From NCBI GenBank assembly GCA_016713525.1, contig JADJOZ010000001.1, positions 248,001-312,000 of the forward strand: 64,000 nucleotides of DNA, written 5' to 3'. The stretch's first letter is position 1. Each line of letters starts with the position of its first letter. Positions 1 through 9,589 of the stretch are shown here, piece by piece. The translations under genes and the position numbers were made by a program. This DNA is from Bacteroidota bacterium (GTDB lineage: Bacteria > Bacteroidota > Bacteroidia > AKYH767-A > OLB10). A model generated the notes under the pieces. That model ran no database searches, had not been told where the DNA came from, and saw nothing but the letters and a program-made list of their open reading frames with translations.

Positions 1-2306
1 GATCCATACACTTTTTATTACAGAAATTCATCAGTTTATAAGAAGGTAGGATATGGTGTTGGACTTGCAGGGATCCCTGTTCCGATTATGCAGGAACATT
101 CAATGCACTTCGGGTGAAAACAGAATTGTATGGCAGAGATTCTATTAATTTAGATACCTTGAGTTTAGGATTCACCATTGACCGACCGCTGATTACTGAA
201 TACAAATGGTTGTCTCCGGGTTACCGTGTTCCTGTGCTGCAAATTAATACTACTGAATTATTTGGTGTAGAAATTATCACGGATATATTCTTCTACGATG
301 AACCTCGTACGCTGAATGTTGCACCACCTTTGGCAAATGTAATTTGTTCAGGAAGCATTATACCGGTTTCATATGTTGCTACCGGAGATTATAACAGTGG
401 AGGGATTTTCAATCCGGCAAATATTTTCCGTGCTCAATTGTCAGATGCAACCGGAGATTTCAGTGCAGCAGTAAATATTGGTCAGGTAACAGCAACAACA
501 TCAGGAACTATAAATGCAACTATACCTGCGAATACTCCTGCCGGAACCGGATATAGAATCAGAGTTATTTCAACCAATCCGGCATATACCGGAAATGATA
601 ATGGATTCGATTTATCAATCGGAACAAATCCTGTGGCCACAGCTACTGCTATGGGTGTTACAACTTTTTGTGATGGCGGATCAGTTTTGTTATCGGCAAC
701 ATCAGATCCTTCCTATACCTATCAATGGCAATTGGATGGTGTAGATGTGTCGGGTGCAAATGCTTCTGATTATATCGCTACCGTCAATGGAAATTATACT
801 GCAATTGTTACTAATGCATGCGGTTCAGTTACTACAGCTGCAATAAGCGTTACAGTAAATGATTTACCGGAGCATACCTTTGCCCAGTCGAGTTATTTAA
901 TTTGCGACGGAACACCGGTTACACTTGCACCGCTCAATGTTACAGGGCAATCATCGTTAACTTATCAATGGCTCGAGAGTGGTATTGCTATTACAGGTGA
1001 AACCAATGCAACGTTAACAACAACCTTGTCGGGAAGTTATAGTGTTGAGGTGATTAATTCAGTTACCGGATGTGCATATACATCTTCATCGGTAAGTGTT
1101 ACAATTGATGTTATTCCTGCAATTGCACTGACTGCAACCGGAAATACTACTTTCTGTGACGGATCTTCTGTTAATCTGGAAGCAACTATTGTATCTGGTT
1201 TAACCTATCAATGGTACCTTGATGGTACAGCGATATCCGGTGCAACCAATTCTGATCTTACAGCAACAACTTCGGGAAATTATACAGTTGAAGTTACCAC
1301 TTCAAACGGATGTACTGCCACTTCAAATGGAATTGCAGTGATAGCTGAACCTTTACCTTCAGTAGTTACTTTGAATGCCTCAGGAGCACTTACTTTTTGC
1401 CAGGGAGGTTCAGTAACTTTAGATTTCGTTGCTGATCCGGGAGTAACTTATGGATGGTATCAGAATGGTATTTTACTTTCAGCTGCTTCAGGAAACAGTT
1501 ATACTGTGATTGATGCCGGCCAGTATAGTGTAGTAGCAACAAATGCAGCGGGTTGTACATCTTCATCGCTTGCCACTACCATTGTAGTGAATGCATTGCC
1601 TGCGAATCCTGTAATCACTCCTCTTGGAAGTACAGTATTCTGTGCGGGAGGAAGTGTAATACTTGAAACTTCTCTTGTAACCGGGTATACTTATCAATGG
1701 ACAGTAAATGGAGTATTAATCAGTGGAGCAACTTCCAATCAATATACTGTTGCCGACTCTTCCGGATTCTATTCTGTTGAAGTTACCAACGCAGATGGCT
1801 GTTCAGCAATTGCATCAATTTCCTATCAGGTAGTTGTTAATCCATTACCTGCCGTTCCGGTAATTACAGCAGTTGTTGATACCTTATTTGCATCCGGTTC
1901 TGGCCCATTTCAGTGGTATTTGAATGGAAACACAATTGCCGGAGCAACCGGTTCATACTATGTAGTAACTGCGAACGGAAATTATTCTGTTATGGTTACT
2001 GATTCTAATGGTTGTGAAAGCGCATCATTGCCATACATATTTACAACAGTAGGAATAGGACAGATTTCAGCAGGTAATTTCAATGTGTTCCCGAATCCAT
2101 CGAATGGTGTTTATGTTGTACAGTTTGCTGAAAAGGTAACCGGAAACTCCTATATGATTCATGAAGTTACAGGAAAGCGGATCATGTCAGGTGAATTCAA
2201 TGGTTCTAATGCAAAACTGGATATAGGTAATGTTCCTGCGGGAATATACTTCCTTACGATAACAAATGCTACATCTTCAGAAGTTATAAAGTTGGTTAAA
2301 AATTGA
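1..2306 (+). CDS. T9SS-sorted surface protein with Ig-like repeats (5' partial, one frameshift)
   Basis: This is the 3' part of a secreted adhesin-like protein whose start lies left of the window. Frame 1 is open from base 1 and reads into GIPVP at about 84; the frame then changes and continues as DYAGTFNALRV to the stop. Adding one G at 84 (CCG-GAT) joins the frames, so a GTG start at 114 is not needed. After an N-terminal beta-rich region there are six Ig-like repeats about 80 residues apart. Five carry an FC(D/Q/A)GGSV-type motif (near residues 184, 262, 346, 427 and 508, counted from 114), each followed by YQW and a GNY/GSY turn; the sixth is degenerate and lacks the cysteine. The last 75 residues are a T9SS type A sorting domain (VFPNPSNG ... 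GIYFLTI ... KLVKN). The protein is probably exported by T9SS and anchored at the surface. The ligand is unknown. Confidence 0.85.
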
Positions 2307-2321
2307 TTATGGTTTGAAAGC

Positions 2322-2363
2322 AAAAGCGCTGATAAAATGAATTTCATTTTATCAGCGCTTTTT
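2322..2363. terminator. Bidirectional Rho-independent terminator
   Basis: A near-perfect 20-bp inverted repeat (arms 2322-2341 and 2343-2362) is flanked by A and T runs. It lies between the convergent adhesin gene and psd, so it can stop transcription from both sides. Confidence 0.85.
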
Positions 2364-2405
2364 TATGGAGTTAAGTCAAATGTGTAATGAAATAAACAAG
2401 TAAGT

Positions 2406-3065
2406 TTATACCAATTCGGCAAGGACATCGACACTACCGGTAACCTTTTGATTGAGCCTGACATTAACCATGGTATTCAGGGGAAGGTAAACATCAACTC
2501 TGGATCCGAATTTAATAAAACCAAGTTCGGCACCCTGCCTTATCATATCACCTTCATGAGGATAATAAACAATACGATTTGCGAGGGCACCTGCAATTTG
2601 TCTCACCAGAATTTCAGTTTTGTTATCTTTCTGAATAACAACTGTTGTTCTTTCATTTTCAGTAGAAGCTTTAGGATGCCAGGCAACAAGTTTTTTTCCT
2701 TTATGATACCTGAGAAATTTAATACTTCCGCTTACGGGATACCAGTTTGCATGAACGTTTAACGGAGACATAAAAATTGAAACCTGCAATCTTTCATCTT
2801 TAAAATATTCGCTTTCAAAAGTTTTTTCAATAACAACAACTTTGCCATCAGCAGGGCAGATAACATAGGCGTCATTTCTTGAAATTTCTCTTTTAGGCAT
2901 TCTGAAAAACTGAAGTATGAGAAGGAAAATAACAAGAGAAGCAAACAGTGTTGCACCCATTATCATGCTTTGGCCGGGCATAAAAACCAAAACCAAAACA
3001 TTGACCAGAATCAGGGCCGCTGCTGTGCCACTGAGAATGCCATAACCTTCTTTGTGAATTTTCAT
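2406..3065 (-). CDS. psd: Phosphatidylserine decarboxylase proenzyme
   Basis: Converts phosphatidylserine to phosphatidylethanolamine at the inner membrane. At 219 residues it is the short Psd type common in Bacteroidota. Residues 12-52 form two hydrophobic segments. The body carries CPADGKV (70-76), FMSPLNVHANW (98-108) and the self-cleavage site GFIKFGS: the chain is expected to break between G187 and S188, giving the pyruvoyl cofactor on the alpha chain. The gene follows gdh on the same strand, but a terminator lies between them, so it probably has its own weak promoter or depends on read-through. No phosphatidylserine synthase gene is adjacent. Confidence 0.93.
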   Translation of the reverse strand: MKIHKEGYGILSGTAAALILVNVLVLVFMPGQSMIMGATLFASLVIFLLILQFFRMPKREISRNDAYVICPADGKVVVIEKTFESEYFKDERLQVSIFMSPLNVHANWYPVSGSIKFLRYHKGKKLVAWHPKASTENERTTVVIQKDNKTEILVRQIAGALANRIVYYPHEGDMIRQGAELGFIKFGSRVDVYLPLNTMVNVRLNQKVTGSVDVLAELV

Positions 3066-3090
3066 ATTGTGTATATTTTCACTTCAAATA

Positions 3091-3120
3091 AAAAAAGCCG
3101 GGATTTCCGGCCTTTTTTTA
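3091..3120 (-). terminator. Terminator after glutamate dehydrogenase
   Basis: A hairpin built on GCCGG/CCGGC with a short loop, flanked by A6 and T7, follows the gdh stop at 3124 on the minus strand. The stem has a one-base bulge. Confidence 0.7.
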
Positions 3121-3123
3121 GAA

Positions 3124-4407
3124 TTAATAACTGCCTCTCGATTTTATTCCTTTTTCGATTTTTTCAAGAGCAAATATGTATGCGGCAATTCTCATAGATA
3201 CTTTGTATTTCACCGAAGTTTGCCACACATTTTCAAACGCCTTCTTCATCCAGTTATCGGCACGTTTATTAATTTCTTCTTCTGAATAATAATAACCGGT
3301 ACGATTTTGAACCCATTCAAAATAAGAAACAGTAACACCACCGCCATTGGCAAGAATATCAGGAACGATGGTAACACCTTTATCATTCAGAATTTTGTCG
3401 GCATTGGCTGTAGTAGGGCCATTAGCACCTTCAACGATAAGCTTTGCTTTTATTTTGTGAGCATTGGTACGTGCTGTAATCTGATCTTCCATTGCACATG
3501 GAGCTATGACATCAACTTTTAATGTAAGAATATCTTCATTTTTAATTGCTGTACCACCTTTAAAGCCTTTGAGGACACCTTTATTTTTATCACGGTAAGC
3601 GATTGCTTTCTGGATATCGATTCCTTTTTCGTTGAAAAAAGCAGCTGTGTGATCAGAGATTCCAACAACTTTTACTCCATGCTTAACAAAATGCATGGCC
3701 GTAATGGAGCCTACATTTCCAAATCCCTGAACAGCAGCAGTACATTTTGTTGGATCCATTCCAAGTTTTCCCATTGCCTGCAATGCAGATACTACAACAC
3801 CTCGACCGGTTGCTTCAACACGACCAAGTGAACCTCCCAGATGCAGCGGTTTACCGGTTACAATTCCCGGGGTGAATGCTCCGGAAATTTTAGAAAATTC
3901 ATCAACAATCCATGCCATTTCCTGTTGACCAGTATTCATATCCGGAGCAGGGATGTCTTTATCAACACCAAAAATATCGGCCATTGCGGCTGTGTATGTA
4001 CGGGTGAGTCGCTCTAATTCGCCTTTCGACATAGATCGTGGGTCACATTTAATACCGCCTTTTGCACCCCCATATGGGATATCGGCGATTGCACACTTAA
4101 ATGCCATCCAGGCAGCCAAGGCTTTGACCTCATCTGTGTTAACATCCATAGAGTAACGAATTCCTCCTTTTGATGGCCCCAATGCGGTACTGTGTATTAC
4201 CCTGTGACCTTCAAAAACAACGGTAGAACCATTGTCCATTTTGATTGGTAAACTAACATGAATTTGCTTCTCAGGACTCTTTATGATTTCATAAACATCT
4301 TTATCTAACTTGACAATCGATGCAGCCATGTTGAGACGGGCAATCATTTCTTCAAATGGGTTAATGCTATCAGTAGCATTATTCCCTTTCTTGGTGGTTT
4401 TATTCAC
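3124..4407 (-). CDS. gdhA: Glu/Leu/Phe/Val dehydrogenase (glutamate dehydrogenase)
   Basis: Catalyses reversible oxidative deamination of glutamate to 2-oxoglutarate and ammonia in the cytoplasm. The 427-residue length fits the hexameric GDH family. Visible motifs are GPSKGGIRY (78-85), the substrate-binding Lys in WMAFKCA (104), the catalytic Lys in PYGGAKGGI (K116), APDMNTG, GGSLGRVEATGRG, and the Rossmann signature VQGFGNVGS. Coenzyme specificity cannot be read with confidence. The first 20 residues are poorly conserved and the start is the first ATG after a plausible promoter. The nearby cyanophycin genes make nitrogen storage and release a plausible shared theme, but there is no operon link. 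Confidence 0.93.
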   Translation of the reverse strand: MNKTTKKGNNATDSINPFEEMIARLNMAASIVKLDKDVYEIIKSPEKQIHVSLPIKMDNGSTVVFEGHRVIHSTALGPSKGGIRYSMDVNTDEVKALAAWMAFKCAIADIPYGGAKGGIKCDPRSMSKGELERLTRTYTAAMADIFGVDKDIPAPDMNTGQQEMAWIVDEFSKISGAFTPGIVTGKPLHLGGSLGRVEATGRGVVVSALQAMGKLGMDPTKCTAAVQGFGNVGSITAMHFVKHGVKVVGISDHTAAFFNEKGIDIQKAIAYRDKNKGVLKGFKGGTAIKNEDILTLKVDVIAPCAMEDQITARTNAHKIKAKLIVEGANGPTTANADKILNDKGVTIVPDILANGGGVTVSYFEWVQNRTGYYYSEEEINKRADNWMKKAFENVWQTSVKYKVSMRIAAYIFALEKIEKGIKSRGSY

Positions 4408-4435
4408 AGAAATATAGTTTAGTTAAAACAGGGTG

Positions 4436-4464
4436 CGAAATTAGGGATTTTTAAGCTTAGCCAA
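4436..4464 (-). promoter_or_regulatory. Predicted sigma-A-type Bacteroidota promoter for gdh
   Basis: Read on the minus strand: TTGG (TTG at 4464-4462), an 18-bp spacer, then TAATTTCG (4443-4436). This resembles the Bacteroidota TTTG/TAnnTTTG consensus and lies about 30 bp before the gdh start. Confidence 0.5.
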
Positions 4465-4623
4465 CCAATTTTTCATGAATTTTTACCATTTTAAATATGT
4501 TTTTTGAATAACATATGTTAGGTCAAAATTATCGTAAGTAATTGATATTCAATTTTATGGAAAATTTATTATTAATCTTAAACCGGATTTACTAACTTTA
4601 ATCTTTAAAATCCCCCTGGTTTA

Positions 4624-7014
4624 ATGAAATTTAATCTGTTAATCGCCGTATTCCTGTTGTTTTCAGTGGTGACTGTCGCACAGGATATTTCAACTTGTTC
4701 TCACCGGAAAACTTCCCGCACTGCGGTAACAGGGCAAGCGCTTGATTATGATGTTTCTCACATAGGAATTTATATTGATTCCATTAATTTTAGTGGGCAG
4801 CAATTACAGGCGATGGCATCTATCACCGTAAAAGCAGTGGCAGTGCCGGTAAGTCAGGTAAATTTTGATTTATTGGGATTCAACATCGATTCAATTTCCA
4901 TTTCAGGATATGGTAACACATACACTTACAACGATACTGTAATAACAATAAATATTAGTCCTGTGCTTGCAATCGGGGATAGTGCTGTAGTTAATATTTA
5001 TTATCACGGTTCACCAGCGCAGGATCAATCGGGATGGGGTGGATTTTATTTCAGTGGAACTTATGCTTTCAATTTAGGTGTTGGATTTGATGCCGAACCG
5101 CATAATTATGGAAGAGCCTGGTATCCTTGTATAGATAATTTTACATCGCGGAGTTTATACGATTTCTACATATCCACACCGGCAACATCGAAAGCATTTT
5201 GTAATGGAATTTTACAACAGAGTACAGTACTTCCTAATGGTAGAATTCAATGGCACTGGAAAATGAGTCAAACCATTCCAAGTTATCTGGTAAGTATGGC
5301 AGTTGCTCCTTACTACACATTGCAAAGGACTTCAAATGGTATTCCGGTAGAATGGGCAGCACTACCTACCGATACTCCTTTAGTGTTGGGCACATTTGCT
5401 ACTTTGGACACTGCATTATCAAGTTACATAACGGCATATGGACCGTATCCATTCGACAAGGTTGGCTATTGCTTAATCCCTTTTAATTCCGGCGCCATGG
5501 AACATGCATCCAGTATTCATATTGGAAGAGCATTTGTAAATGGTTCAAACACTTATGCCACCTTATGGGCACATGAATTGTCGCATATGTGGTGGGGCGA
5601 CAAGGTAACGTGTGCTACAGCAGAAGATATGTGGCTTAACGAAGGATTTGCCACATATAATGAAGCATTTTATACAGAGAAAGTTTCAGGTATAGTTGCC
5701 TACAGGGACTGGATCAGAATTAATCACCGGAAAGTATTACAATTTGCACATACTCCAGCTCAGGATGGTTCTTATTTAACTATGAATAATATTCCACATA
5801 CCAATACCTATGGTTTTCATGTTTATCAGAAAGGTGCTGATGTAGTACATACTCTAAGAAATTACATGGGAGATAGTGCATTTTTTGCAGGAACCAAACA
5901 GTACATGAATAGTAAAGCATTTTCGGCGGCAACCAGTGCCGATCTTCGGGATGAATTAACGGCAGGGTCCGGAATTAACATGAATCGTTTTTTTGATGAT
6001 TGGATATTTACTCCCGGTTTCCCCCATTTCTCTATTGATTCAGCTTACGTTATTTCAGGTGGATTAGATCATGTTTATCTTTTTACACGTCAACGAAGCA
6101 AAGGCAATAATCACATTTATAGTATGCCTGTTGAAATTACATTTTCAGATGGTATACAAGATACAACAGTGACCATTATCATCGACTCTTTAACAAATTC
6201 ATACCATATACCATTGCTGATGTTGCCTACCTGGATGGCACTTGACAGGAATGAAAAAGTCAGTGATGCAATTGTAGCGAATGAAAGAATTATAACCAGT
6301 ACTGCTGTAGTCATAGTAAATGAAACAAATGTGACATTATATGTTCAAAATTTAGGAGTATCACCGTCGTTAGTCAGAATTGAACATCATTTCGTTCCAC
6401 CGGATCCGTTTTTACAATCAAACCCGGGAATCAGATTGTCAGATTATCATTATTGGTCTGTTAACGGAAATTTTACCAATGGATTCTTAACCAAAGGATT
6501 ATTTGTTTATGATGGTAGTACCAATGGAACAACCGGATATCTTGATAATACATTCATAACGGGAAGTGAAGACAGTTTGGTTTTTTTATACAGACCAGGG
6601 GCAGGTTTTAACTGGCAAGTATTGCAAGGAATTACTCACGCCATGGGAACATCACCAACCGATAAGCGAGGAAGCTTTACTGTTGATACCTTATTGATTG
6701 GAGAATATACTTTGGGATACTATGATTACACAGTTGGCATTTCAGAAAACACTGACAAGACACCTGCATATTTAACAATTACACCAAATCCGGGAACAGG
6801 TGAATTTCACTTATCAAGCAGTTTACCACATGATGGGATAAATGAAATAATTATTTACGATTCCGGTGGCAGGGAAGTAATTCGTAATTCGAATTTACGA
6901 AGTAACGAAGAATGGGTAGTGCAGCTTGGAAATAAAACATCAGGGTTATACAATGCTGTTTTATTCAAAGATAATAACCGGATTTCGTCTTTACAATTTG
7001 TTCTAAGCAAATAG
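4624..7014 (+). CDS. Secreted M1-family zinc metallopeptidase with T9SS sorting domain
   Basis: A 796-residue secreted aminopeptidase-like protein. Residues 1-19 are a signal peptide ending before AQD. An N-terminal beta domain (about 40-240) precedes the gluzincin domain with GAMEH (290-294), HELSH (317-321) and the third zinc ligand E340, that is HExxH-18-E. The exopeptidase motif is GAMEH rather than the classical GAMEN; such variants occur in M1 proteins, so activity is still likely. Residues 720-796 are a T9SS type A sorting domain (ITPNPGTGEF ... SGLYNAVLF ... FVLSK). Expected location is the cell surface or medium, with a role in peptide scavenging. It is transcribed alone, converging on the broken DUF1501 gene only 20 bp away. 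Confidence 0.9.
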   Translation: MKFNLLIAVFLLFSVVTVAQDISTCSHRKTSRTAVTGQALDYDVSHIGIYIDSINFSGQQLQAMASITVKAVAVPVSQVNFDLLGFNIDSISISGYGNTYTYNDTVITINISPVLAIGDSAVVNIYYHGSPAQDQSGWGGFYFSGTYAFNLGVGFDAEPHNYGRAWYPCIDNFTSRSLYDFYISTPATSKAFCNGILQQSTVLPNGRIQWHWKMSQTIPSYLVSMAVAPYYTLQRTSNGIPVEWAALPTDTPLVLGTFATLDTALSSYITAYGPYPFDKVGYCLIPFNSGAMEHASSIHIGRAFVNGSNTYATLWAHELSHMWWGDKVTCATAEDMWLNEGFATYNEAFYTEKVSGIVAYRDWIRINHRKVLQFAHTPAQDGSYLTMNNIPHTNTYGFHVYQKGADVVHTLRNYMGDSAFFAGTKQYMNSKAFSAATSADLRDELTAGSGINMNRFFDDWIFTPGFPHFSIDSAYVISGGLDHVYLFTRQRSKGNNHIYSMPVEITFSDGIQDTTVTIIIDSLTNSYHIPLLMLPTWMALDRNEKVSDAIVANERIITSTAVVIVNETNVTLYVQNLGVSPSLVRIEHHFVPPDPFLQSNPGIRLSDYHYWSVNGNFTNGFLTKGLFVYDGSTNGTTGYLDNTFITGSEDSLVFLYRPGAGFNWQVLQGITHAMGTSPTDKRGSFTVDTLLIGEYTLGYYDYTVGISENTDKTPAYLTITPNPGTGEFHLSSSLPHDGINEIIIYDSGGREVIRNSNLRSNEEWVVQLGNKTSGLYNAVLFKDNNRISSLQFVLSK

Positions 7015-7034
7015 CTGAAAAATAGATTTAAGAC

Positions 7035-8074
7035 TTAAATGAAATCCAGTTGCTGGAATTTTTTTCCAATAACTTTATCTGCATCTGCGCCAAGCCATTT
7101 ATCGAGTATGGTTGCATAGATACTTCTGAAGTCGAGTTCGTAACTTAAATCGCCATTTAATAAATTATTCAGTTTTGGAGGATCATTAAAAAATCCTTTC
7201 TTTTTCAGACCACCGCCTACCAGTATTACATTGTTAGCGGCTCCATGATCGGTGCCCTGGCTTGCATTTTGATCAACACGTCGGCCGAATTCAGAGAAGC
7301 ACAAAATAAGTGTTTCATCGAATTTATTATTTCTTTTAAGGTCATTGGAAAAAGATTTCAGACATTCGCTTAATATCCCGAGTAATCGGCCCTGAGCTGG
7401 TTTTTGATTTGCATGGGTATCGAATCCGGTAATGGAGACATAATAAATTTGTGATTCACAACCGGAACATATGAGTTCTCCAATAATTTGCAGTCTTTTA
7501 CCCATATCATGATCCGGGTATGATTCATTTGATTTGTAAATTTTTGAATATTTGTGAATGTAGCCGGCAGAATGAGATGTTTCTCTCAAAGTTTTATACA
7601 TGTAATCAGCAGCATCAGAAGATTCATCAAAAGGAACATTTATTAATGCATCCAGGTATGGATCTTTTATTGCGGTGAATAATTTTTCAGGATTTCTCAT
7701 AGCCAGTCCTTTCACTTTTTCTCCTTTAAGAGCAAGGCTTAACAAGTCATCTATTTCTACGGCAACATGTGCTTTATCTTCATTAATGCAGTAAGCATCT
7801 AAATAACGGCCCAGCCATCCGGTATTAAAATACTGGTCACTTCCGCTGGCTGTATTCCATATATCCATAGACCGGAAGTGAGAACGGTCGGGATTCGGGT
7901 AACCAACCTGATTAATAATACAGCATTCACCATGGATAGTTGAATTACAACCAGCTTTTTCTGTTGATTTGATTCTGAGAAAAGACGGCCATTGTTTAAG
8001 CCATAAAGAAACCTGGGAACCAACAATGAAGCTGATGCTAATGATGTGAGTTGGAGGAATTTTTTTCTATTCAT
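7035..8074 (-). pseudogene. DUF1501 protein, broken by internal deletion and frameshift
   Basis: DUF1501 proteins are secreted, sulfatase-like-fold proteins encoded beside DUF1800 genes; the function is unproven. The N-terminal piece starts MNRKKFLQLTSLASASLL (export signal) and runs to KKLVVIQLS, where the family continues with a GGNDGLNT-type motif. Here the frame goes off course. The rest resumes in another frame as HGECCIINQVGYPNPDRSHF, then SMDIWNTASGSDQYF, with later motifs GFDTHANQ, LCFSEFGRR and DHGAANNVILVGGG. Roughly 60 family residues are missing at about 7935-7945, besides the change of frame. The ORF pieces are 7799-8092 and 7035-7868. The start is placed at the second Met (8074) because it fits the signal peptide. 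It is probably nonfunctional, or else the assembly is collapsed here. Confidence 0.8.
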
Positions 8075-8085
8075 TTGATTTAATT

Positions 8086-9486
8086 TCAACACAATTGGTA
8101 TTCAGGCAGACTCATGAGATAAATGGCAGTTTTAATTTTCTTATCATCTCCGGACAACAATACGGTGAATTGTCGAATGATATTGAGCACTTCTTCATTC
8201 GGTTGTTTTTGATTGAGAATCTTAGAAATATTTTCATACAATTGGTCGTCACTATATGACTTTGTAGCATTTAAGAACATCTCAAAATTACAACCCGTTT
8301 TTGCTATTTTTACTTTGCCGGGTTTTTGAATCATAGTTTCATTTTCAAGTGCATCAAATTGTTTTTTAGGCTCTATTGTAACAGGTGCTTCACTGAGTAA
8401 AATTTTAGGTAGTCGGTTTCTGAAAATCAAAGTTGAGCTGTCGATCCATGTTTTACCACCAGGCCAACCTGCAACATTTGGCGGATTAAAAAGTACCTGG
8501 CCCATTAAACCATAAATGTTTAGCCTGAAATTGGAGTCAAAAAACTGAACTTTAAAATCGCGGGAAATCCCGGTCACAAGTTCAACCGGAGACTTAATTT
8601 TACAACCAATATTATGCAATTCTGAAAACCAGGAACTACTAAAAATTGATTTCATTAATTCTCCTATATGATAACCGGATTTTTTAAAATTTATTACCAG
8701 TTCATCAATCCTTTGTGGATCTATATTTTCGTTGACAAAATATTTATAAATTTTAGTAACAATAAATCTGGCACTTTCATTTTTATTAATGATTAAGTCT
8801 ATAACATCATCCCCATCAAAATTCCCGGTTTGTCCAAAAATTGTTTTCGTGCCAAAATCATGGTGATCTTTTCTCATTAGAAAATCACCATCTGAATTAA
8901 AGCCCCACCCTGTGAGTGCACGGGCTGCTTCCTGCACATCTTCTTCGGAATAATTACTTCTACCTAAAGAAAAAAGTTCCATTAGTTCTCGTGAAAAATT
9001 CTCATTAGGATGGGCTTTTCTATTTTGATTGTTATTTAAATATTGTAGTAAAGAAGCATTTCGAATCATTGCTTTCAAGAGCACTACAAAACTACCAAGA
9101 GCATTTTCACTGATGGTATTGTAATACTGACACATAAGTGGTGGACTGCCGGTTCTACAGGCAAAATGCCCCATCCAAAACAAAGTCATTTTTTCTCTCA
9201 GCAAATTGTTATTCCCTACGTAACGATCTAAAATTGCTTCACTGATATCGAAACGTGCCCTCCGTTCATTTTTGCGGTATTGAGCTTTGGCTTCATCTGA
9301 AAGGTCTTTTAATACATTAGCCTTTACGTGATTCCAATAATCAATCACAACAGGTTGATGAGGCACCGTTCCATCGAATAATTTTTTCAGGTGATATTCA
9401 TACGATTTGGAGTAATCGGTGTTGAGAGGTGGCCCAAAAGCTGCACGCCAGTATAAATGCTTAATTTTTAGTTTATTGTCAACCAT
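8086..9486 (-). CDS. DUF1800 domain-containing protein
   Basis: A 466-residue DUF1800 family member; the function is unknown, and the family is typically encoded directly before a DUF1501 gene, as here (about 11 bp apart). Family landmarks seen are HLYWRAAFGPP near the start, REKMTLFWMGHFA, QYLNNNQNRKAHPNENFSREL, LMELFSLG, ALTGWGF, VAGWPGGKTWID and a C-terminal LMSLPEYQ. No clear signal peptide is visible at the chosen start. The loss of its partner by deletion suggests the pair may no longer be needed in this strain, if the lesion is real. Confidence 0.9.
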   Translation of the reverse strand: MVDNKLKIKHLYWRAAFGPPLNTDYSKSYEYHLKKLFDGTVPHQPVVIDYWNHVKANVLKDLSDEAKAQYRKNERRARFDISEAILDRYVGNNNLLREKMTLFWMGHFACRTGSPPLMCQYYNTISENALGSFVVLLKAMIRNASLLQYLNNNQNRKAHPNENFSRELMELFSLGRSNYSEEDVQEAARALTGWGFNSDGDFLMRKDHHDFGTKTIFGQTGNFDGDDVIDLIINKNESARFIVTKIYKYFVNENIDPQRIDELVINFKKSGYHIGELMKSIFSSSWFSELHNIGCKIKSPVELVTGISRDFKVQFFDSNFRLNIYGLMGQVLFNPPNVAGWPGGKTWIDSSTLIFRNRLPKILLSEAPVTIEPKKQFDALENETMIQKPGKVKIAKTGCNFEMFLNATKSYSDDQLYENISKILNQKQPNEEVLNIIRQFTVLLSGDDKKIKTAIYLMSLPEYQLC

Positions 9487-9534
9487 ATTCTTTTAAGACC
9501 TGAATTCCGGTTTTTCGTTTAATAAAAGTATAAA

Positions 9535-9568
9535 AAAATCCCGTTTTAAGTTAATAAAACGGGATTTT
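9535..9568 (-). terminator. Terminator after cyanophycinase
   Basis: A perfect 14-bp stem (9535-9548 with 9555-9568) and a 6-nt loop are followed on the minus strand by a T run. It separates cphB from the DUF1800/DUF1501 pair. Confidence 0.85.
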
Positions 9569-9589
9569 ATTGAAGTTATTGAGGTTAGT

